Shown here piece by piece: positions 8,702 through 17,525 of a stretch of 64,000 bases of DNA. Both the position numbers and the translations under genes were made by a program. Each line of letters begins with the position of its first letter. Within the stretch, counting starts at the first letter, position 1. The DNA comes from Cupriavidus basilensis (GTDB lineage: Bacteria; Pseudomonadota; Gammaproteobacteria; Burkholderiales; Burkholderiaceae), in the NCBI RefSeq assembly GCF_000832305.1, contig NZ_CP010537.1:2170001-2234000 (forward strand). Reading direction: 5' to 3'. Under the pieces are notes generated by a model. It saw only the letters and a program-made list of their open reading frames with translations, did not search any database and was not told the DNA's origin.

Positions 8702-9239
8702 GGGATGAACCTCCTGTCGATATCGATGGTTTGTGGTTTCACGCGCGGGGCGCATTTCATTGCCGGCCATGCGTCAGGCAAGCAGCAAGCCCGCGTGAAT
8801 GGCCAAGTTCTTTACCTGTGCGCCATTCCTGGCGCGGATCCGCGCCGCTCTCCCGGAGCACACTGTCGATCTGCTATTGCTGGTGCGACAGTGTGGAGAG
8901 AGGGCGTAGCCACCGCAGCCGTCTTGGGCACGCGCTGACAAGTCCCTCACGATAGCGCAATGGAATTGGCCGTCGAAGGATGAATTTCGTCTATGCATAG
9001 ACACGCGAGACGCATATAGGCATGCGGGCTTTGCATCCCCACCCGGCCCCCACAGAGGGTGCCGAAGATGGGTGCCGGCTCCAACCTGAAAACGCTGCGG
9101 CGAAGCATGCAAAGCGAAGGGGGCCCTGCTTGCGGGACCCACTTCGTTCATGCCTTGCCGGATATTTGCCCGGGTCCGCGAGCCCGGGTCCACGACATCG
9201 GCATGGAGCGGACCGGGCACGGCCAGCCTGCCAGCCGGC
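8702..9239. other. Intergenic stretch with a 14-bp perfect palindrome
   Basis: About 540 bases separate the divergent FMN reductase and PAP2 genes. No convincing gene is present. A perfect 14-bp palindrome GTCTATGCATAGAC lies at 8989-9002. The right end carries the PmrA-type box annotated separately. Confidence 0.5.
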
Positions 9240-9256
9240 CTTAAGCGTTTCTTAAG
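9240..9256 (+). promoter_or_regulatory. PmrA/QseB-type box upstream of the pmr-like operon
   Basis: The sequence CTTAAG-N5-CTTAAG is a direct repeat matching the known PmrA binding consensus (CTTAAK with 5-bp spacing). It lies 47 bp before the PAP2 start, and a possible -10 element TATCCT follows at 9268-9273, as in PmrA-activated promoters. Because the operon encodes a PmrA/PmrB-like pair, autoregulation is likely. Confidence 0.75.
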
Positions 9257-9302
9257 CCGCTGTGCCCTATCCTTGTCGCATCGCCAGAATCCAACGCTCC
9301 CG

Positions 9303-9917
9303 ATGCCGACGCTCCTTGCCCTGAACCTCACACTGTTCCAGTGCCTGAACGCCCCCGCCGGGCTGTCTGGCGCCGGCCTCTGGGTGGCCGCTTTCCTTGC
9401 CGAAGGGCTGATCGCAGGCGCGCCGCTGGTGCTGGCCGCAGGCTGGCTGCGCGCGCGGCCGGGCGAGCGCCAGATGGTGACGAGCGCCCTGGCGGCCGTG
9501 GCGCTGGGCGGGCTCTGCTCGACCCTGCTCGGCCTGCTGCTGCCGATGCCGCGGCCCTTCATGGCGGGCATCGGGCATACCTACCTGGCACATGCCGCCG
9601 ACCCCTCCTTCCCGAGCGACCACGTCACGCTGCTGGCCACGCTGGCGTTGGTCCTGCTGCGCGCGCCCGGCAGGGCCCAACGCCTGAGCGGGACCGGCTT
9701 GCTGGTAGCCGCGGCATTCACGGGCTGGGCCCGCGTCTTCCTCGGCGTACACTTTCCACTGGACATCGTCGGCGCATTTGCGATAGCAGCATGCTGCGCG
9801 GCCGTGGCTACGTCTGCCCTCACGCGCCCGCTGCTTGCCGCTGTCACGGTGCGCGCGGAGCAACTCTACCGGCACCTGCTGGCCTACCCCATCGCACGCG
9901 GATGGCTCAACCCATGA
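9303..9917 (+). CDS. PAP2-family phosphatase, BcrC/undecaprenyl-diphosphatase-like
   Basis: The 204-residue membrane protein carries the PAP2 phosphatase signature: PMPRPF, then SFPSDH near residue 102, and finally ARVFLGVHFPLD with the catalytic His. The SFPSDH form is typical of BcrC/YbjG undecaprenyl-pyrophosphate phosphatases, but lipid A phosphatases share the fold. Five or six hydrophobic segments are visible. The ATG at 9303 was chosen because the N-terminal helix starts there. It is the first gene behind the PmrA-type box and overlaps fetA by 4 bp (ATGA). Its likely job is recycling or trimming lipid-linked diphosphates during envelope remodelling. Confidence 0.85.
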   Translation: MPTLLALNLTLFQCLNAPAGLSGAGLWVAAFLAEGLIAGAPLVLAAGWLRARPGERQMVTSALAAVALGGLCSTLLGLLLPMPRPFMAGIGHTYLAHAADPSFPSDHVTLLATLALVLLRAPGRAQRLSGTGLLVAAAFTGWARVFLGVHFPLDIVGAFAIAACCAAVATSALTRPLLAAVTVRAEQLYRHLLAYPIARGWLNP

Positions 9918-10582
9918 CAACGGCTGACACGATGCCCCACCTCGCCAGCGCTGACGCACTGCCGTCAATGCGCGATGCCGACGCCAGCCTGGGCATCAAC
10001 GGCCTTGAAGGCGCTGGCCGCGGGCCCTTCAGCCTCACCGTCGCGCCCGGCAGTTGCGTGATCCTGTCCGGCGCATCCGGCGCGGGCAAGAGCCTGCTAT
10101 TGCGCATGATCGCCGATCTCGATCCCAATCGCGGGCAGGTCCGGCTAGGCCAGTCCCCGCGCGAGAGCATGAGCGGGCCGGCCTGGCGGCGCCAGGTCAT
10201 TTACGTGGCGGCCGAGTCCGGCTGGTGGGGCGACGACGTGCTTGAACATATGACGGACGTGCCGGCCGCCCAGGCGCTGCTGGCGCGGCTGCGCCTGCCC
10301 GCGGACATCCTGGGCGCGCCCGTGAGCCGCCTGTCCACCGGCGAGCGCCAGCGCCTCGCGCTGATCCGCGCGCTGGTGCGCCGTCCGCGCTTCCTGCTGC
10401 TCGATGAACCAACCTCTGCGCTGGACGCCGAGACCACGCTGGCCGTCGAAGCGCTGCTGCACGACTGCAAGGCGCAGGGGCTAGGGCTGCTGATCGTCTC
10501 GCACAATCCCGCGCAGGCGGCACGCCTGCAGGACCGGCACTATCGCCTCGGCGCCGCCGGGCTGGAAGCGGTGCCGGCATGA
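9914..10582 (+). CDS. fetA: ABC transporter ATP-binding protein, FetA-like (YbbL)
   Basis: The 222-residue ATPase has Walker A GASGAGKS, signature LSTGERQR and Walker B FLLLDEP followed by the switch His in VSHN. With the downstream UPF0014 permease it forms the FetAB (YbbLM) exporter, known in E. coli to lower cytosolic iron and protect against peroxide. The start overlaps the PAP2 stop, and its stop overlaps fetB (ATGA each time), so translation is coupled. Confidence 0.88.
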   Translation: MTTADTMPHLASADALPSMRDADASLGINGLEGAGRGPFSLTVAPGSCVILSGASGAGKSLLLRMIADLDPNRGQVRLGQSPRESMSGPAWRRQVIYVAAESGWWGDDVLEHMTDVPAAQALLARLRLPADILGAPVSRLSTGERQRLALIRALVRRPRFLLLDEPTSALDAETTLAVEALLHDCKAQGLGLLIVSHNPAQAARLQDRHYRLGAAGLEAVPA

Positions 10583-11376
10583 GCCCGATCCCGCTCACAG
10601 CCTATGACCTGGCGCTGGCCAGCCTGCTGGTGCTGGCCGGCGCGGGCGCCTCGCTGGTGATGTCGCTGGACGTGCACCGCAGCCTGCTCTGGGCCGCCGG
10701 CCGCATGGTGGTGCAACTGCTGCTGGTCGGCCTGGTGCTGCGCACGGTGTTTGGCTTGTCATCGCCGCTGGTAACCGCGTTGACCGTAGCCGCCATGATC
10801 GCGGCAGCCGCCCGGGAGGTGGGCAGCCGGCAGGAGCGCCGCCTGGCCGGGCCCTGGCACGCGCTGATCGGTGCCGCCGCCGTGAGCCTGCCGACGCTGC
10901 TGGTAACCGTGCTGGCGCTGACCACGGCCTTGCGCCCGACGCCCTGGTACGACGCCCGCCACGCGATCCCGCTGGCCGGCATCATCCTGGGCAATGTGAT
11001 GAACGCCGCGAGCCTGGCGCTCAACGGCGCCTTTACCGCGGTCTGGCACCAGCGCGCGGCCATCGATGCGCGCCTGGCGCTGGGCGACGACCGCCAGGCG
11101 GCGCTGCGCGTGATCGTGCGCCAGGCGGTGCGCAGCGGCATGCTGCCCACCATGAACACCATGGCGGCGGCCGGCATCATCACCATGCCGGGCATCATGA
11201 CTGGCCAGATCCTGGCCGGGATGGATCCGATCGCCGCGGCCCGGTACCAGATCCTGCTGATGTTCCTGCTCGCCGGCGGCAGCATGCTGGGCGTGATCCT
11301 GGCGGCCACGCTGGCGGTCCGGCGGCTGACCGACCACCGCCACCGCTTGCGCCTGGACCGGCTGCAACGCCGTTGA
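10579..11376 (+). CDS. fetB: Iron-export ABC permease, FetB-like (UPF0014, YbbM)
   Basis: The 265-residue inner-membrane protein has about seven hydrophobic segments and the UPF0014 hallmarks AGIILGNVMNAASLALN and AAAGIITMPGIMTGQILAG. It partners with the FetA-like ATPase encoded directly upstream with a 4-bp overlap. Its place between a lipid phosphatase and a PmrAB-like two-component system suggests that iron export is part of the same stress response; that link is inference from gene order. Confidence 0.88.
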   Translation: MSPIPLTAYDLALASLLVLAGAGASLVMSLDVHRSLLWAAGRMVVQLLLVGLVLRTVFGLSSPLVTALTVAAMIAAAAREVGSRQERRLAGPWHALIGAAAVSLPTLLVTVLALTTALRPTPWYDARHAIPLAGIILGNVMNAASLALNGAFTAVWHQRAAIDARLALGDDRQAALRVIVRQAVRSGMLPTMNTMAAAGIITMPGIMTGQILAGMDPIAAARYQILLMFLLAGGSMLGVILAATLAVRRLTDHRHRLRLDRLQRR

Positions 11377-11417
11377 ACCCAAGGCATCCACTGATCACCA
11401 ACCAAGGAACCCATGCC

Positions 11418-12089
11418 ATGCGCCTGCTGCTGGTGGAAGACGACCCGATGATCGGCGAGAGCGTAGAGGAAGGCCTGCGGGCCGAAGGCTACGCGGTCGA
11501 CTGGGTCAGGGATGGCCGCCTCGCCGATGCCGCGCTAGCCGCCAATGCGCCCGGCACCTACGACGCCGTGCTGCTCGACCTTGGCCTGCCCGGGCGCTCC
11601 GGCGAGGCGGTGCTGCGGCAACTGCGCGCCCGCGGGCTGGCACTGCCGGTGCTGATCCTGACCGCGCGCGACGCCACCGCCGACCGCGTGCGCGGCCTGG
11701 ATGCCGGCGCCGACGATTACCTGGTCAAGCCGTTTGACCTCGATGAGTTGTTCGCGCGCATCCGGGCCCTGCTGCGCCGTAGCGCCGGACGCGTCAGCAC
11801 CGAGCTGGCGCATGGCCCGGTGCGCCTGGACCCGGCCACACGCGAGGTACGCCGCACCGGCGAGATCGTGGCGCTGTCGATGCGCGAGTTCATGGTGCTG
11901 CAGGCCTTGATGGAGCAGCCGGGCCACGTTGTGACCCACGAGCGCCTGCGCGAGGCGGTCTACAACATGAACGAGGAAATCAGCAGCAATACAGTGGAAG
12001 TCCATATCCATGCGCTGCGCAAGAAGCTTGGCGCCGACTTTATCCGCAATGTGCGCGGTGTCGGCTACAAGCTGGGCGGTCCGGCATGA
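11418..12089 (+). CDS. OmpR-family response regulator, PmrA/QseB-like
   Basis: The 223-residue protein has an N-terminal receiver domain with acidic pocket EDD (residues 7-9), phospho-acceptor Asp54 in LLDLGLPG and Lys in LVKPF, followed by an OmpR/PhoB winged-helix domain ending VRGVGYKL. This is the layout of PmrA, QseB and BasR. The start at 11418 follows AAGGAACCC. The next gene, its sensor kinase, overlaps by 4 bp. The PmrA-type box at 9240-9256 is the most likely target. Confidence 0.9.
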   Translation: MRLLLVEDDPMIGESVEEGLRAEGYAVDWVRDGRLADAALAANAPGTYDAVLLDLGLPGRSGEAVLRQLRARGLALPVLILTARDATADRVRGLDAGADDYLVKPFDLDELFARIRALLRRSAGRVSTELAHGPVRLDPATREVRRTGEIVALSMREFMVLQALMEQPGHVVTHERLREAVYNMNEEISSNTVEVHIHALRKKLGADFIRNVRGVGYKLGGPA

Positions 12090-13405
12090 GAACGATCCGC
12101 GCCCAGTTGCTGGCCGGCCTGCTCGGGGCCATGCTCGCATGCGCCCTGGTGGCGGGCGCGGCCGCCTATTTCAAGGTGCGCCGCGAAGCCAACGAGGTCT
12201 TCGACGCGCAACTGCAGCAAGCGGCGCGCATGTTGCCGACACATCTGCAGCGCGACGCCACGCCGCCGCTGGACGGCAGCGAACTTGACGAGGAGATCGT
12301 GGTGCAGGCCTGGGATGTGCAGGGCCGCCAGATCTACGCCTCGCACCCGGTCACGCTGCCGCGCGCGGACCTGCCCGGCTTTCATGACCTGCAGGCGCAC
12401 GGCAGCGAATGGCGCATCTACGGCGTGCTCGCCGGGGATCGCTACGTGCAGGCCGCGCAATCGGTGGTGTTTCGCCGCAAGCTGGCGGCCTCGCTGTCGC
12501 TTGGCGCGCTGCTGCCCATCCTGGCGCTGGTGCCAGTGCTTGGCTTGCTGATCCACCTGGTGGTCAGGCGCTCGCTGCGCCCGGTCGAGGAGATCGCGCG
12601 CGCGGTCGGCAGCCGCTCGGCAAACACCCTGGCGCCGCTGGACGCGCACGGCTGGCCGCCGGAACTGGTGCCGGTGGTGGAAGCCCTCAATGCCCTGCTG
12701 GCCCGCCTGCAGCAATCCATGGACACCCAGCGCGCCTTTGTCGCCGACGCCGCGCACGAACTGCGCACGCCGCTCACCGCGCTCAAGCTGCAGCTGCAGC
12801 TGGCCCTGCGCGCCGACAGCGAAGACAAGCAGAAACTGGCGCTCGCCAAGCTGGGCGAGCGCCTGGACCGCACCACGCACCTGGTAGCGCAGTTGCTGAC
12901 GCTGGCACGCAGCGAAGACGGCGCCCCTGCCACCCAGGCCCCGCTCGCCGACGTGCGCTTGCGCGACGTGGCGGTGCAGGTGGTGCGTGAGCTGCTGCCC
13001 ATGGCCGAAGCCAAGGATGTGGACCTCGGCCTGGATGCGAGCGCGCCCGAATGCCGGGTGCGCGGCGTGGATGGCGATCTCTTCATCCTGCTGCGCAACC
13101 TCGCCGACAATGCGATCCGCTATACCAGCCCGGGCGGCCGGGTCGACCTGCGCATCGAATGGCGCAACGGCGCGCCCATGCTGGGCGTGAGCGACACCGG
13201 CCCGGGCATTGCGCCGGCCGAGCGTGACAATGTGTTCCGCCGCTTTCATCGCGGCGCCGCCAGCGACGCGCATGGCAGCGGACTGGGCCTGGCGATCGTG
13301 CAGAGCATCGCCGCGCGCCATGGCGCCACGGTGTTGCTGGAGGATGGCCCGGCGGGCCGCGGGCTCACGGTGGCCGTGGTGTTCCCGGCGCAAAACGGTG
13401 CGTGA
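12086..13405 (+). CDS. Sensor histidine kinase, PmrB/QseC-like
   Basis: The 439-residue protein has two transmembrane helices (about 7-27 and 133-155) enclosing a periplasmic sensor of about 105 residues. A HAMP-like linker follows, then the H-box DAAHELRTP with His224, the N-box NLADNAIRY and G-boxes DTGPGI and GSGLGLAI. It autophosphorylates and passes phosphate to the regulator encoded upstream. PmrB kinases sense Fe(III), acid or cationic peptides; the signal here is not determined. No obvious ExxE iron motif was noted in the periplasmic part. Confidence 0.9.
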   Translation: MRTIRAQLLAGLLGAMLACALVAGAAAYFKVRREANEVFDAQLQQAARMLPTHLQRDATPPLDGSELDEEIVVQAWDVQGRQIYASHPVTLPRADLPGFHDLQAHGSEWRIYGVLAGDRYVQAAQSVVFRRKLAASLSLGALLPILALVPVLGLLIHLVVRRSLRPVEEIARAVGSRSANTLAPLDAHGWPPELVPVVEALNALLARLQQSMDTQRAFVADAAHELRTPLTALKLQLQLALRADSEDKQKLALAKLGERLDRTTHLVAQLLTLARSEDGAPATQAPLADVRLRDVAVQVVRELLPMAEAKDVDLGLDASAPECRVRGVDGDLFILLRNLADNAIRYTSPGGRVDLRIEWRNGAPMLGVSDTGPGIAPAERDNVFRRFHRGAASDAHGSGLGLAIVQSIAARHGATVLLEDGPAGRGLTVAVVFPAQNGA

Positions 13406-13456
13406 AAGACAACGCCGGTCGTGCACGGCTGGACTTCATTCTTATCCGGAGCTCCA

Positions 13457-15196
13457 ATGCATCCCCAATCCGACTCTCGCTCCCCAGCGTTCTTCGCCCG
13501 GCAGGTGGCCGGCCTGCCCACAGCCCTGTGGCTGCTCACCGGCCTGCTGATCCTGCTGCTGTGGTTCGGCACGCTGGATTTTCGCCACCTGCTCAGCTCC
13601 GATGAAGGCCGCTACGCCGAGATCTCGCGCGAGATGTTCGCCAGCGGGGACTGGGTAACGATCCGCTACAACGCGCTCAAGTACTTCGAGAAGCCGCCTT
13701 TCCATATGTGGGTGACGGCGCTGTCGTATACCTTGTTCGGCGTGGGCGACTGGCAGGCCCGGCTATGCGCGGCGCTGTCCGGCATGGTTGGCCTCATCGC
13801 GTCGATGTTTGCGGCAATGCGCTGGTATGGCATTCGCGCTGGCCTGCTGACCGGGCTGGTGCTGGTGGCCGCGCCGATGTGGAGCGTGGCCTCGCACTTC
13901 AACTCGCTGGACATGACGCTGTCCGGCGCCATGGCCTGCGTGCTGGCCTTCATGCTGGTGGCACAGCATCCCGACGCCACGCCTGCGGCCCGCCGCTACT
14001 GGATGTGGGCCTGCTGGGTGGCCATGGGCGTGGCGATCCTGAGCAAGGGCCTGGTGGGCATCGCCCTGCCCGGGCTGGTGCTGGTGATTTACACCCTGAT
14101 CTCGCGTGACTTCGGGCTGTGGCGGCGCCTGCACCTGATCTCCGGCATCGCATTGATGCTGATCGCGACGGTGCCCTGGTTCTGGCTGGTGTCGGCGCGC
14201 AACCCCGAATTCCCGAATTTCTTCTTTATCCACGAGCACTGGCAACGCTATACGTCGACAGTGCACTCGCGCGGCGGGCCGGTCTGGTACTTCGTGCCGT
14301 TGCTGGTGGCGGGCTTCGTGCCCTGGCTGGGGCTGGCGCCGCGCATGTGGGAGGTGGTGCGCGACGATGGCGCCGCAGCCCGCGTGGCGACGGTTCGGCG
14401 CCTGCGGCCAGCGCTGTTGCTGGCTGTGTGGGCCATCGCCATCTTTGTCTTCTTCAGCCTGTCCGGCTCCAAGCTGCCCGGCTATATCGTGCCGGTCTTC
14501 CCGGCGCTCGGCATGCTGGCAGCCATGGCGCTGGAGCGCATCGGCGAGCGCGGCTGGCGACGGCAGCTCAACGCCATGCTGGTAATCATGGCGATCGGGT
14601 TGCTGGCCAGCCCGGTGGTGGCCACGCTGCATTCCAACCACACTGCGGTCGCCGACTACCGCCGCTACGCGGTCTGGGTGGCCGCCGCGTTTGTCGTGAT
14701 GCTGGCGGGCACGTGGCTGGCGCGCCGGCTGCTGCGCACCCACGGCCTGATGCCGAGCATCGTGGCCTACACGCTAGCGCTGCTCACCGGCTTTACCACC
14801 GCGCTGCTCGGGCACGAATCGATCGGCGGCCCGGCCTCGGGCGCCAGCCTGGTGCCAACCATCCGGGCGGTACTCAAGGACGACATGCCGATCTACGGCG
14901 TGCGCACACTGGACCACACCCTGCCGTACTATCTGCGCCACACCACCGTGATGGTGGAACACCCCGACGAGCTGGAGTTCGGCACCCGGCAGGAGCCGCA
15001 GAAATGGCTGCCCACGCTCGACAGCTTTATCGCCCGCTGGCGCGAGGGGCCGCCGGCACTGGCGATCATGTCCGCCGATACCTACCGCGAGCTGACAACG
15101 CGCCAGCTGCCCATGCACCTGGTTGCGCAAGACCAGCGGCGCATCGTGGTGGCTAACTTTCCGGTGGCGGCTTTGCTTGGCCGCCAAGCGCCTTGA
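13457..15196 (+). CDS. ArnT-like lipid A glycosyltransferase (GT83)
   Basis: The 579-residue polytopic protein belongs to GT83 (ArnT/PMT-like) transferases, which move 4-amino-4-deoxy-arabinose or a related sugar from undecaprenyl phosphate to lipid A in the inner membrane. The family motif DEGRYAEISREM follows the first helix, and KPPFHMW and KGLVGIALPG are also typical. The ATG at 13457 was taken, with CCGGAG upstream; an in-frame ATG at 13421 is 12 codons earlier. It closes the PmrA-box operon, 51 bp after the kinase. No arnBCA genes are in the window, so the donor must be made elsewhere. Confidence 0.88.
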   Translation: MHPQSDSRSPAFFARQVAGLPTALWLLTGLLILLLWFGTLDFRHLLSSDEGRYAEISREMFASGDWVTIRYNALKYFEKPPFHMWVTALSYTLFGVGDWQARLCAALSGMVGLIASMFAAMRWYGIRAGLLTGLVLVAAPMWSVASHFNSLDMTLSGAMACVLAFMLVAQHPDATPAARRYWMWACWVAMGVAILSKGLVGIALPGLVLVIYTLISRDFGLWRRLHLISGIALMLIATVPWFWLVSARNPEFPNFFFIHEHWQRYTSTVHSRGGPVWYFVPLLVAGFVPWLGLAPRMWEVVRDDGAAARVATVRRLRPALLLAVWAIAIFVFFSLSGSKLPGYIVPVFPALGMLAAMALERIGERGWRRQLNAMLVIMAIGLLASPVVATLHSNHTAVADYRRYAVWVAAAFVVMLAGTWLARRLLRTHGLMPSIVAYTLALLTGFTTALLGHESIGGPASGASLVPTIRAVLKDDMPIYGVRTLDHTLPYYLRHTTVMVEHPDELEFGTRQEPQKWLPTLDSFIARWREGPPALAIMSADTYRELTTRQLPMHLVAQDQRRIVVANFPVAALLGRQAP

Positions 15197-15306
15197 AGTT
15201 CTTGAACCCGGCGCCTTCGCGAGCAAATCGGTCACCGACCTATGTGCGCCGGGTCCGATCCCTTTGCCGACCCAACAAACACAATCAAAATATGACTGAA
15301 TCCGAA

Positions 15307-15927
15307 TCACCTGGATTGCAGATAGGTTGCAACGGCGTTGGCTTGATCGGTATTCAGATTGTGTGCGACCGCACTCATGACCGGTGCATTGCCGCGCGAC
15401 TTGTCCCTGAAAGCCTCGATCTGACGTAGTAGATAGGATTTATGCTGCCCGGCAAGTCGCGGGAATTGCGCCGCACCCTGTCCCAGCGCGCCATGACAGG
15501 ACGCGCAGGCTGGCACCCCGTCATCGGGAGCGCCATGCTCGAAGATGGTCTGCCCCTTGGACATCAGTGCCGTGTCTCCGGCCGCACCGGGTGCCGCAGT
15601 TTGACCTGCATAGTACTCGGCCAGCGATCGGACGGTTGCGTCGTCAAGTTGTGACGCGATGCCCCACATGAATGAACGCGCCTCCGTTTCGCCACGCGCA
15701 TGCTCCCGAAAGCCTTTGAGCTGCGCCTCCAGGTATTCAGGTGTCTGAGCGTCAAGCCGGGGGAACATCGGCGATTCGCTTCGCCCGTGAATGCCATGGC
15801 AAGTTGCGCATAGCTGGGCAGCGAGCTTGGCGCCATCCTCGCCATAGGCCTGGATGATCGTCATGCCCATGCCCGTGAAGGTCAGCAGCGCAATCAACGG
15901 TACACGGATGGTCAGCGTCATTTTCAT
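15307..15927 (-). CDS. Periplasmic diheme cytochrome c, c4-like
   Basis: The 206-residue protein has an N-terminal hydrophobic signal (residues 5-26) and two c-type haem sites: CATCH at 40-44 and CASCH at 141-145. Each is followed by the c4-type sequence with FPRLAGQ and a distal Met. Cytochrome c4 carries electrons in the periplasm to terminal oxidases. The gene follows the Cyc2-like gene after 52 bp on the same strand, so it may be the direct periplasmic acceptor of that protein. The pairing is inferred from position. Confidence 0.88.
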   Translation of the reverse strand: MKMTLTIRVPLIALLTFTGMGMTIIQAYGEDGAKLAAQLCATCHGIHGRSESPMFPRLDAQTPEYLEAQLKGFREHARGETEARSFMWGIASQLDDATVRSLAEYYAGQTAAPGAAGDTALMSKGQTIFEHGAPDDGVPACASCHGALGQGAAQFPRLAGQHKSYLLRQIEAFRDKSRGNAPVMSAVAHNLNTDQANAVATYLQSR

Positions 15928-15979
15928 AGTCGTACCCAGCCCAGAAAATCTCCAACGGCAGATGTTGCCGGTGGCTCGT

Positions 15980-17323
15980 TCAGAACATAAACCAGCCGAG
16001 CAGATATAGCGTGTTGTTATCGCCAGCATTCCTGCCGTTACCGTCGTAGTTCGAACGTGCACCATTGAATTTAAGGAACCACGTGTACTGCACCGCAAAC
16101 TTGACTTGCGGGTGAGGCAGATAGTTGAGCTCGAAGATCAGCCCGCGCGTGTCGGGATATCCATTGGCACTGCCTGTGACCGGCGCCGGAGCGTACAAGC
16201 CCGTATCCGCGTTTCCGGTGGTCGAGAAGTAAGCCAGCGTGCCGCCATACTTGCGCTGGTAGATATAGGATGCCTTGGCCTTGAAGGTCGTGAGGTGGTC
16301 GGTCGGGTTCGCCGGTGTGGGGCCAGCGCCTATGCCGCCGCTGGGAAAGCTCGCGCGCCAGTCCTGTTTCTCGTAGATCCAGGCTGCCTGGGCAGTAAAG
16401 GCATGAGGTAGCGTGAGGTACTGGTACTGCGCGTCCAACGCATAGTCGCTGAAGCGGTCCGTGGGCGTGCCGGGCAGCGTGTTGTCCGGATACCGGCTGG
16501 CTATCAGGCCGAAGGTGCCCGCCATGATGGAGTGCGGGCCCCACTCCCGGTTGTACGCCACGCGCCAATATGGGTTCGCGCCACTCAGGCGTGCTACGCC
16601 CCCCGGTGTGTTGCTATCTTGTCCGGTCCGGAATACCGAGAATGCCTGGTCGGCCGTCCGATATAGGCCAAATTCGACATAGAGGCTGCGCTGCCAGAAG
16701 AGGTACGCGGACGCGCCCGCCACTTGTTGCGCCAGCCCGCCATCGATGAGCGTGCTCGCCGTTGGCGTGAGCGAAACACTGCTCGACGCGTAGGGATAAC
16801 CGAAAGCTGGCGTGCTGTTCCACACGTCGGAGACCGTCGGGTTGTTGTTGACGGTCATGCCGTAGATGAAGTCGACATCGTTATCTGTCAGGTGCCACGC
16901 GGCGCGGATATCTGTGTTGTCGAGCGCGGCATGGTGGGCGATGCCATCGTAGGTCCATTGCCCAAAGGCACCCACATGGTCAACGATGCGGCCGGCATAG
17001 AAGACGCTAGCCTGCTGCAACGTAGTATCGCCATCGCGCAGGAAGTCGTAATTGGCCCGGTCAAGCGTCCTGGTATGTGTTTTTGAGACCTGCACCATTG
17101 CCGAGACTGGAATGGTGGTGTTGTTCGTCAAGGTGTAGCCAGTCAACTTGAAGAAACGGCCGAACGGGGTCAGTTCGGGAAAACTCACATGGCACGCCAT
17201 GCAGGCCATGCCCGTCTGGCGGGCAAAGGCGGGAACCGCCTCTGCCTCCCTCGGCAGCAGAGCAACCACGCAGGCGAGCGTCAATAGCGCCTTTACGGCG
17301 TACCGTGTGTAAGCCCTCATCAT
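15980..17323 (-). CDS. Cyc2-like outer-membrane monohaem cytochrome-porin fusion
   Basis: The 447-residue protein has a signal peptide (about 1-29), then PAFARQTGMACMACH with one haem site (Cys41, Cys44, His45), then SFPELTPFGRFFKLTGY. The remaining 380 or so residues alternate aromatic and polar residues in beta-strand style and end in WFMF, a C-terminal Phe typical of outer-membrane barrels. This is the layout of Cyc2, the outer-membrane Fe(II) oxidase family, although related barrels of unknown role exist. The next gene encodes a c4-like cytochrome, and the divergent gene a VIT-type iron/manganese transporter. Fe(II) oxidation is a hypothesis; other redox substrates are possible. Confidence 0.72.
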   Translation of the reverse strand: MMRAYTRYAVKALLTLACVVALLPREAEAVPAFARQTGMACMACHVSFPELTPFGRFFKLTGYTLTNNTTIPVSAMVQVSKTHTRTLDRANYDFLRDGDTTLQQASVFYAGRIVDHVGAFGQWTYDGIAHHAALDNTDIRAAWHLTDNDVDFIYGMTVNNNPTVSDVWNSTPAFGYPYASSSVSLTPTASTLIDGGLAQQVAGASAYLFWQRSLYVEFGLYRTADQAFSVFRTGQDSNTPGGVARLSGANPYWRVAYNREWGPHSIMAGTFGLIASRYPDNTLPGTPTDRFSDYALDAQYQYLTLPHAFTAQAAWIYEKQDWRASFPSGGIGAGPTPANPTDHLTTFKAKASYIYQRKYGGTLAYFSTTGNADTGLYAPAPVTGSANGYPDTRGLIFELNYLPHPQVKFAVQYTWFLKFNGARSNYDGNGRNAGDNNTLYLLGWFMF

Positions 17324-17409
17324 GTCCCCCGGCTTCCCTTTGGATTACGTTCTTAGGCTGGCACTTTTTCCAATCCTAGAAAATCAAGTAACCTTTGAAC
17401 AGGAATTCC

Positions 17410-17433
17410 GACGCAAAAAGCTTGTGCTGCGTC
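17410..17433. promoter_or_regulatory. Inverted repeat in the divergent promoter region of the Cyc2-like and VIT genes
   Basis: GACGCA and TGCGTC form perfect 6-bp arms with a 12-bp spacer, in the 202-bp gap between the two divergent genes. The placement suits a shared regulator, but no known consensus is matched. Confidence 0.35.
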
Positions 17434-17525
17434 AAGTTGCAGCGGATGCGGGCGGCCAGCCGCGACTTCGACGATCCCCTTTGCCGCCGTCCAGGCGATT
17501 CTTCCAACCCTCTTGATGAGGAAAT

